NCBI GenBank assembly: GCA_022566535.1
Contig: JADFIR010000015.1
Span: forward strand, 1 to 58,863
Direction: 5' to 3'
Length of the DNA stretch: 58,863 nucleotides
Source: Planctomycetota bacterium
GTDB lineage: Bacteria; Planctomycetota; Phycisphaerae; Phycisphaerales; SM1A02
Position numbers and translations under genes: made by a program. Positions 53,018 through 58,863 of this stretch are shown in pieces; the stretch's first letter is position 1, and each line of letters starts with the position of its first letter. Under the pieces are notes generated by a model. The model had not been told where the DNA came from and did not search any database. It worked only from the letters and a program-made list of their open reading frames with translations.

Positions 53018-53175
53018 TCTCTCCCGACTTCGTCGGGACGGAGAACTTGCCGATGATTGGTTGTTTCGGGGTGGGTAGTGAGTCTAGGCTGTTGGGACGA
53101 GGTGTTGCGGTTGGAAGACCGTGAGGCCCGGGCCGACCCGAGACCAGACGTATCGACCAGGCAAAGGAATCGAAC

Positions 53176-53607
53176 ATGAGTACTGATGCGACCGACCGGG
53201 ATGAATCGTCCTCCAGGCGGATCCAGCACACCGAGCCGAGCATCGGGCCCGGTGCTCGGCAGCCCAAGCCTGAGGCGGCAAGTGCTGGGGAGTCTGATTC
53301 CGACCCGTTGCCAATCGCCGAGGGCGTTGGGCACGCGGTGGGTTCGAGAAAGATTACGGCCTTCGGCAAACAGCGCCGCCATGAGGACACGTGGACGCGC
53401 ACCCCCAACACGACCGGGCAGGGCGCCATCCACGTCCGAACCTTTCACGGCAAGCTCACGCACGAGGCCCTGGCCTACATGGATCAGTGCGTCAACGAAT
53501 GGCTGGACGCTCATCCGCAATATGAGGTGAAACTGGTCAACTTGACCGTGGGGACCCTGACCGGGAAACTCAAGGAGCCGCATTTGATCTGCCAGGTCTG
53601 GGTGTGA
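53176..53607 (+). CDS. Conserved hypothetical protein (planctomycete type)
   Basis: A 143-residue protein. The first 55 residues are Ser/Glu/Pro-rich and probably disordered. The conserved core is GSRKITAFGKQRRHEDTWTR, GAIHVRTFHGKLTHEALAYM, DQCVNEWLDAHPQYEVKLVN and GKLKEPHLICQVWV, an alpha/beta domain. I recall the family in many Planctomycetes but no function. Its strong core conservation supports a real gene. Confidence 0.65.
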   Translation: MSTDATDRDESSSRRIQHTEPSIGPGARQPKPEAASAGESDSDPLPIAEGVGHAVGSRKITAFGKQRRHEDTWTRTPNTTGQGAIHVRTFHGKLTHEALAYMDQCVNEWLDAHPQYEVKLVNLTVGTLTGKLKEPHLICQVWV

Positions 53608-53727
53608 GCAAGGCTCTCAGCTATTAGCGATCAGCTGTCAGCTTGCCAGCGGCAGCGCTGAGACCGCCGACCATCCCGATGAAGAAGCTGAATGCGAACC
53701 GCTGACCGCCGAGAGGTATGATTTGCC

Positions 53728-54009
53728 ATGCAGCCGGACGACCATGTTTGCTTGTGCCATCGTGTCAGTCTTCGCAAACTGGTCAACTACATGAACCGAG
53801 AGCGTCCGGCGGTGCCGTCACAACTCAGCGAATGCCTGGGAGCAGGAACCGGATGCCACTGGTGCGTGCCGTTCCTACATCAACTGCATCGCCAGTGGCA
53901 GCGCAATGAGCAGCCCGGCATTCAGGACTCGCCCGAAAGCTACGCAGATCGCCGTTTGGCATACCACCAGACCGGGCGCCGCGACGAGGCTGCCGAGCGT
54001 GGCGCATGA
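53728..54009 (+). CDS. BFD-like [2Fe-2S]-binding protein
   Basis: A 93-residue protein. Cys ligands are in HVCLCHRVSLRKLVNYM (C-x-C) and LGAGTGCHWCVPFL (C-x-x-C), the spacing of bacterioferritin-associated ferredoxin and NirB/NifU-type BFD domains. It could carry electrons for iron release or repair. The C-terminal tail (GIQDSPESYADRRLAYHQTG) is not part of the domain. ATG 53728 has no clear ribosome site. Confidence 0.8.
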   Translation: MQPDDHVCLCHRVSLRKLVNYMNRERPAVPSQLSECLGAGTGCHWCVPFLHQLHRQWQRNEQPGIQDSPESYADRRLAYHQTGRRDEAAERGA

Positions 54010-54063
54010 CTCCGGCCGTAGACTTCCCGTTGGAGCCGGATTCATTTCCTTTGTCATTGGCGG

Positions 54064-54822
54064 CTATCCGGTGCGCTGGCGCCGGGCACGCCTGGTCTTC
54101 ACTTCGTCAATCAGTTCGCTGAGCCCCTGTACTTCCTGCTCGAACTCGACGCCGATGATCTGTTGTCGCGAATGTGGGCCGCTGGCAAGCCGGACTATGG
54201 TGGCCATCGCCTCGACCTCTCCGACCGGCTGAGGCAGCAGCACGTCCAGCCTGACGCGCTGGCCAACAGCAGACCGGGAGCTGACTTCGTGACAGCGGAT
54301 TTGCATGCCGCCACGGCTCAGGTCCTGAACAATGCCGCGAGCCGCCTGCGCGCCATCGAGCCTGTACAGCCGGGCCTCCGGGGCCAGGTCGAAGCCGACG
54401 GTCATTCGTTCGAACCTCCGCACATCCCTTTCGCGCAGCGCTTCGGGCAGCGCTAGTCGATAGCCGTAGAGCATGCCGGTTCCGCCCGAGGCGATCTTGA
54501 TTCGTCCGAGGGATCTGCTCAGACCGCTGACGCGTCCATTTTGGCCGACGAAGCTCAGTCGTAGCTGCTCTCCGGTTGCCAATGGATGCGTGAACACGCC
54601 GATCGACGGCTGGCTGATGACGAAATCACCCGCTCGGACCTGCTCGATGCGGGCCACCATCGGGGTGGCGTCCTCAGTGGCCAGGGTCGCAGGCTCCAGT
54701 TCCAGCCGGTTGCCGGCGCGCTGCGCGGCAAGAAGGGCCCGACGAACCTCCTGGCCGGGCGTCGGCTCGCCAGCCAGCGTGCGCCGTATTTTCGAAAGCC
54801 ACGCGCCCATAGACGTACCCAT
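54064..54822 (-). CDS. PilZ-domain c-di-GMP receptor, YcgR-like
   Basis: A 252-residue protein. An N-terminal beta domain (PMVARIEQVRAGDFVISQPS, LATGEQLRLSFVGQNGRVSG) is followed by a PilZ domain with RDVRRFERMTV (R-x-x-x-R) and VQDLSRGGMQIRC (D/N-x-S-x-x-G), the c-di-GMP contacts. The combination resembles YcgR flagellar brakes. That fits a FlgM-like protein elsewhere in the window but motility genes are not here. ATG 54822 is the start. Confidence 0.82.
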   Translation of the reverse strand: MGTSMGAWLSKIRRTLAGEPTPGQEVRRALLAAQRAGNRLELEPATLATEDATPMVARIEQVRAGDFVISQPSIGVFTHPLATGEQLRLSFVGQNGRVSGLSRSLGRIKIASGGTGMLYGYRLALPEALRERDVRRFERMTVGFDLAPEARLYRLDGAQAARGIVQDLSRGGMQIRCHEVSSRSAVGQRVRLDVLLPQPVGEVEAMATIVRLASGPHSRQQIIGVEFEQEVQGLSELIDEVKTRRARRQRTG

Positions 54823-54870
54823 CGACGCATGAATGGGTGTGATTGAACGGCTCGGTTAGACTCGGGGCCA

Positions 54871-55212
54871 TTACCGGGCATACCAGACAAGGACCCGATA
54901 AATCGTTTCCACCCGATCGGGAAAGAACGCTGCCGACACGGCCGCCGCAACGAGCCACAAACCGACCACGGCCGTCAGCCTACGGCGCAGCACAAGCATG
55001 GCAAGTGACGCCAGGACGGCCAGCGCCACAGAGGGCAGCAACACGCGAACTTCATTGAGGTGGTGATGGAGCCAGAGGGAGTCGATGCCGATTCGCGGGG
55101 GACCGCCAATCCGGACCAGGCAAGCGACAGCGACGCCAAGACCGGCAGCGGTGATGATCACCAGACCCGGCCGCTGGTGCGATGATTTGCTCCGAGACCG
55201 CCGACCACCCAC
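54871..55212 (-). CDS. Small membrane protein after hslV
   Basis: A 113-residue protein with three hydrophobic segments (LVIITAAGLGVAVACLVRIG, VLLPSVALAVLASLAMLVL, AVVGLWLVAAAVSAAFF). GTG 55212 starts two bases after the hslV stop with AGGGG in the hslV tail acting as ribosome site, so it is co-translated with hslV. No motif suggests a function. Confidence 0.52.
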   Translation of the reverse strand: MGGRRSRSKSSHQRPGLVIITAAGLGVAVACLVRIGGPPRIGIDSLWLHHHLNEVRVLLPSVALAVLASLAMLVLRRRLTAVVGLWLVAAAVSAAFFPDRVETIYRVLVWYAR

Positions 55213-55214
55213 GC

Positions 55215-55817
55215 CTACCCCTTCTTGCTCGGCGACGCCGGCTCTCGCGCTGGGGCGCCTTCGGTGGAATCGAGCTCGACGACGGTAACTGCCGTGTTTG
55301 AAAAGACACAGATCTCCCCTGCCGTAAGCAGAGCTTCGCGGCACAGCGCAGCCGGCGAAAGGTCGGTGTGCCGCAATAAGGCCCGTGCTGCTGCCAGTGC
55401 GTACGGCCCCCCGGAGCCGATAGTGCAAACGCCGTCCGACGGCTCGATCACGTCGCCCTGCCCGGAGATCATCAGCGTTGTTGCGCTGTCTGCCACGATC
55501 AACAGCGATTCCAGTCGGCGCAGGACTCGATCGGTGCGCCAGAGCTTGGCCAGCTCAATGGCGGCCCGCATGAGGTTGGTCGGCGATTCCTTGAGCTTGG
55601 CCTCGAATCGCTCCAACAGGGCAAACGAATCAGCGGCGGAGCCGGCGAATCCCACCAGCACACCCGCGGCCTCGGCGCCGACATCATCGAGCATACGCAC
55701 CTTCACCGCATCGGCTTTCGCGATGGTCTGGCCGATACTCACTTGGCCGTCGCCGGCCAAGGCCACCCGCCTCTCCCGACGCACTGAGATAATCGTCGTG
55801 GAACGGATCGCGTGCAT
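55215..55817 (-). CDS. hslV: ATP-dependent protease subunit HslV
   Basis: A 200-residue proteasome-beta-like peptidase that forms two hexameric rings capped by HslU. The start MHAIRS precedes TTIISVRRERRVALAGDGQV; the first Thr (residue 7) aligns with the catalytic Thr of E. coli HslV, so a six-residue propeptide must be removed, longer than usual. KADAVKVRMLDD, VGFAGSAADSFALLERFEAK and TIGSGGPYALAAARAL match the family. The C-terminus has a Ser/Pro/Lys tail. No hslU gene follows in the window. Confidence 0.86.
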   Translation of the reverse strand: MHAIRSTTIISVRRERRVALAGDGQVSIGQTIAKADAVKVRMLDDVGAEAAGVLVGFAGSAADSFALLERFEAKLKESPTNLMRAAIELAKLWRTDRVLRRLESLLIVADSATTLMISGQGDVIEPSDGVCTIGSGGPYALAAARALLRHTDLSPAALCREALLTAGEICVFSNTAVTVVELDSTEGAPAREPASPSKKG

Positions 55818-56058
55818 GGGCCAAGTCTACCCGCGGTGAGTTTCCGCAGGCGCCGTGGCGCCCCTGGACAAGGCGGTGGCGATCAAATCATCGACCCGGC
55901 CGCATACGTGGCTCGCGGCGGGAACTCCAGCGCGATCGTGGCCAGGAATCTTGCCGTCCCAGGCCACGCAAGTATTGCAACAGAGTGGTAATGGGGTAGA
56001 ATCAACAACGCGGGATGCGCTTAGGTGTGGCTGTTTGGGCTTGAGGAAGGAGGCCATC

Positions 56059-58486
56059 ATGCGTTGGTTTGTCAATTCGGGCGTCCTCGTCATCGTTTCG
56101 CTGGCAACGCCCCTGCTCGCCCAAACCACGCTCGATTACCCCGTCGGGGAGCGCCAGCCCTATCACTACGACAGTGGATTCCGGCCCAACCAGGGTGAGG
56201 CCGCCAATGTGGTCTCCGAGCACCTCGTCCGGGTGGATGGTGCCGCGTGGTTGAGATTGTACTTCGGCGACGTCGAACTTGAGCCGGGCAGCTTTGTTCG
56301 TATCACCTCCCAACTGGATAACGAGATACAGGAGCTGGATGCACGCGGGTTGGCGATGTGGAGTAATTCGTCCGCCTACTTTAACGGTGACTCGGTCTAT
56401 ATTGAGCTGGTCGCCGCGGCGAAAACCAGGCGCAACAGGATCCTGATCAACGAGGTGGCCAGAGCAATGGCCGTCCATCCGGTCGGAGGCTGCGCCTACC
56501 CCTGCGGCATCTGCGGGGCGGACAACCGCGTGGCGTCGGATGAGGACTGGTCAGGCCGACTCTTCCCCGTTGGCTGCACGGCCTCGGTGTGGAATACGGA
56601 CAGTTGCCTCGTTTCGGCCGGTCACTGCATTACCGGGGGGCTCGTGATCCAGTTCAACGTGCCCAACTCCAATCCCAACTGTTCCACCAACAATCCGCCG
56701 GTCGCGGATCAGTTCCCGATCACCGCTTTCGACTTCCTAAACGGAGGTGTCGGGAACGATTGGGCCGTCATGACCACGGGCACCAACAACCTTGGCCAAA
56801 CGATCTTCGGTCGCTACGGGGTGCTCCGCCCGATCGCCTCCAGCCCGCCGGTAGGCGGTCAGTCCGTGGGCGTCTGGGGCTTCGGGATCGATAACCAATG
56901 CACCCTGTCGCAAACGCAGCAGACCGACAGTGCCTCGGTGAACAGCGTCTCGGGTATGTTCTTTACACACACCGTCGATATCACCTGCGGCAGCTCGGGA
57001 TCCGCGGTCATCCGCAACGGCGAAATCCTGGGCATTGTCACGCACTGCCCCTGCCCCGGCGCCGCCACACGTATGGACCGCCCCCTTTTTGTCACGGCCC
57101 GCGAAGAGCTGTGCGGGGGGCCTCCCGAGGGCGCCTGCTGCTTCGACGACGGCACGTGCACCGTTGATACGGAGAGCGGTTGCAACGCGGTCGGCGGCAG
57201 CTACCAAGGTGACGGCAGCAACTGCTCACCGAATCTCTGCCCACAGCCGACCGGCGCCTGCTGCTTCGCCGACGGCACGTGCACCGTTGATACGCAGAGC
57301 GGTTGCACCGCGGTCGGTGGCAGCTACCAGGGCGACGACATCAGCTGCTCACCGAAAACCTGCCCGCTGCCGTCGATCGGCGCTTGCTGCGTCCCGGACA
57401 ACTTCTGCGTCGAAACCACCCCGAACAGCTGTAGCGGTTTGAATGGAACCTATCAGGGCGATGGCACCACCTGTTTGCCCGATGATCCATGCGTTCCGCT
57501 GACCGGCGCTTGCTGTGTGCCCGACGGTTCGTGCGGCGTCGTGACCCTCGAACTCTGCGATCTTGTCGGCGGCAACTACCAGGGTGATGGCAGCGACTGC
57601 TCACCGAATCCCTGCCCACCGCCGACAACCGGGGCCTGCTGCTTCAACGACGGCTCCTGCCAGGACGGGTTGACCGATACTGACTGTCCGGCTGCCGGCG
57701 GCACCTACCAGGGCGATGGGTCGGTTTGCGCCAAGACCTTCTGCCGGGAATGCGAGTTCAACGGCGACTGCGACGATGGCAACGAGTGCAACGGTCTCGA
57801 AACCTGCGTTGGCGGCATCTGCCAGCCCGGTATTCCTCTGGATTGCGACGACGGCAACCCCTGCACCGACGACGATTGCTCCGGCGGCGACTGCATCAAC
57901 ACGAACAACTTCGCAACCTGCGACGACGGCAATGTCTGCACCGAGAGCGACGCATGTGATGCAGGCGTGTGCGCCGGCGAAGCCATCGACAACTGCACGG
58001 CCTGTGACCAGCGGCGATTGTGCCGCCGGACTGGAGTGCCTGAACGGGCGCTGCCAGCCGGGCCAGCTCGCGGTGTGTGTGGAGGATGTGGACTGCACCG
58101 AAGACGGCGAGAGTTGCGTCAACAGCAACTGCCGAGTGGATTGCGAGGACAATGACGGCTGTGCCGGCGGCGAGTCCTGCGTGAACGGCCACTGCTACGG
58201 CGCGTGTGCAAACGACGGCGATTGTGATGACGGCGTGTTCTGCAACGGTGAGGAATCCTGCGTGAACAACGCCTGCGCCGCCGGTGACCCAGTCGCTTGT
58301 GCAGAAGGCGAAGAGTGCAACACCGAGTCGGACATGTGCGAGGAAGCGCAGGACATCTGCGGCGCGGGCTTCGGCTGCACGCCAGCCTCGCCCCTGATGG
58401 GGCTGACGCTTCTGGCCCTGTTCTTCCTCCGCGGCACCCGCCAGCGGGCGCGACCCGTCGGCCGAGCACGAAGGCAAACCCGCTAA
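56059..58486 (+). pseudogene. Secreted trypsin-like serine protease with GACC repeats and C-terminal anchor, frameshifted
   Basis: An exported protein of about 809 residues if read across one frameshift. GGAGG 6 bases before ATG 56059 and a signal peptide (RWFVNSGVLVIVSLATPLLA) fix the start. The S1 domain has CLVSAGHCI (His), NDWAVM (Asp) and CGSSGSAVI (Ser). Five GACC repeats (57130-57750) and Cys-rich CDDGN units follow. Near 58006 the frame shifts: frame 1 reads DNCTACDQ and soon leaves sense, while frame 2 continues SGDCAAGLECLNGRC and ends FGCTPASPLMGLTLLALFFL plus an Arg-rich tail, like a MYXO-CTERM-type sorting signal. One extra base (or two lost) explains it. It could be a real mutation or an assembly error. 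Confidence 0.8.
57130..57750 (+). repeat. Five tandem GACC coding repeats
   Basis: Units start with Gly-Ala-Cys-Cys at 57130, 57253, 57379, 57505 and 57631, 123-126 bases apart. Each has about 41 residues with the pattern GACC-x-x-DGxC, a central Cys, GG-x-YQGDGS and a final C-x4-C. Six Cys per unit suggest disulfide-bonded modules. The nearly identical first two units at DNA level indicate recent duplication or conversion. Confidence 0.85.
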
Positions 58487-58500
58487 CCCGCCGAGGCGGG
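58487..58500 (+). terminator. Hairpin after the protease gene
   Basis: CCCGCC at 58487-58492 pairs with GGCGGG at 58495-58500 directly after the stop. The loop is two bases and no T run follows, so termination is uncertain. Confidence 0.3.
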
Positions 58501-58630
58501 CGCGGCAGCAAACAAAGATTCTCAGCTACTCATCACATGCTGGTGCGGGGACTGCCCCTCGCACCAGTTTCTTCTTTGCCACTCGCTGTCGGCGACAGGC
58601 GCCGCCGAAACGTGGTGGGACGGGGGTTCT

Positions 58631-58863
58631 TCACAGTTCAGCGTGACGGTAGAGTTGGTGGTCTTCGATGTATTGGCGGACGGGTTCGGGGACGAGGTAG
58701 CGGATGGACTGGGCGGCGGCGACGCGGCGGCGAATGTCGGTGGCGGAGATGTCGATGTGCGGCGTTTGCAGGATGCCGTGCTCGAGTTTGGCGACGTGGT
58801 GTTCGCCCAGCACGCGGCCGAAGGTCGAGAGGTCCGGCCGCTGGTCGCCGGCACTGGTGCCGA
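58631..58863 (-). CDS. nadD: Nicotinate-nucleotide adenylyltransferase, C-terminal part (cut by window edge)
   Basis: About 76 C-terminal residues of NadD, which makes deamido-NAD from NaMN and ATP. The ending [20 protein letters not shown] then [18 protein letters not shown] is the family's ISxTxIR nucleotide-binding motif plus final helix. The N-terminal HxGH part lies outside the window. It converges with the protease gene. Confidence 0.9.
   Translation of the reverse strand, partial: GTSAGDQRPDLSTFGRVLGEHHVAKLEHGILQTPHIDISATDIRRRVAAAQSIRYLVPEPVRQYIEDHQLYRHAEL

Noticed and set aside
57130..57750. CRISPR-like regular spacing
   Set aside because: The repeats are in-frame protein modules with conserved Cys; there are no short identical repeats with unique spacers.

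Overview
The window reads as a chromosomal contig of a GC-rich Planctomycetota bacterium, most likely class Phycisphaerae. The evidence is lineage-typical families: an HYExAFE protein, paired CPECG zinc ribbons, PDGCVDAFDL dockerin-like motifs, secreted GACC-repeat proteins, a DUF6677-like membrane protein, a zinc-less M16 peptidase homologue, and a MqnP-like prenyltransferase. Genes lie in short operons on both strands. The window starts inside gpmI and ends inside nadD.

Left part (1-12.5 kb): partial gpmI, a YggS-type PLP protein, two paralogous small secreted proteins, an HYExAFE protein, divergent metF and rex, a SPOR-like lipoprotein, a lone FlgM-like anti-sigma factor, two overlapping amidohydrolase-like genes (one with a long acidic linker), and a secreted protein with two dockerin-like motifs.

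Middle part (12.9-31 kb) is the unusual section. A phage-type head module (portal, scaffold, SU10-type major capsid protein, probable neck protein, small holin-like protein) lies at 12.9-17.5 kb. Ordinary chromosomal genes follow (M16 peptidase, dapB, a Lys/Arg-rich histone-like protein, a 7Fe ferredoxin, membrane proteins). Next come a CI/LexA-type S24 repressor and, divergently, an operon with an HTH regulator, an ABC-type ATPase, a GNAT acyltransferase, a ParB-like protein and small and large terminase subunits (26.2-30.9 kb). I see no tail, integrase, capsid protease or attachment site. The 196-bp repressor/operator region occurs twice, 1773 bp apart. Between the copies sit a HicBA-like toxin-antitoxin pair and a broken IS1595-family transposase. 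The set resembles a domesticated or decayed phage, possibly gene-transfer-agent-like, split by core genes.

Right part (31-58.9 kb): phosphatidylserine decarboxylase, an AhpD-like protein, a large DUF2339 membrane protein, an ECF sigma/anti-sigma/TPR cluster, metG, an aminopeptidase C, mqnP, a KDPG aldolase, a SpoIIE-type phosphatase, ahcY, a GDSL hydrolase, an M28 peptidase, a VOC protein, an ArsR-methyltransferase fusion resembling SahR, a LigD-phosphoesterase-like protein, a BFD-like 2Fe-2S protein, a PilZ protein, hslV, and a frameshifted secreted trypsin-like protein with GACC repeats and a C-terminal membrane anchor. metF, ahcY and the SahR-like regulator suggest a methyl cycle that may be controlled by S-adenosylhomocysteine.

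No rRNA, tRNA or CRISPR array was seen. Calls come from reading translated sequence by eye, without any database search.
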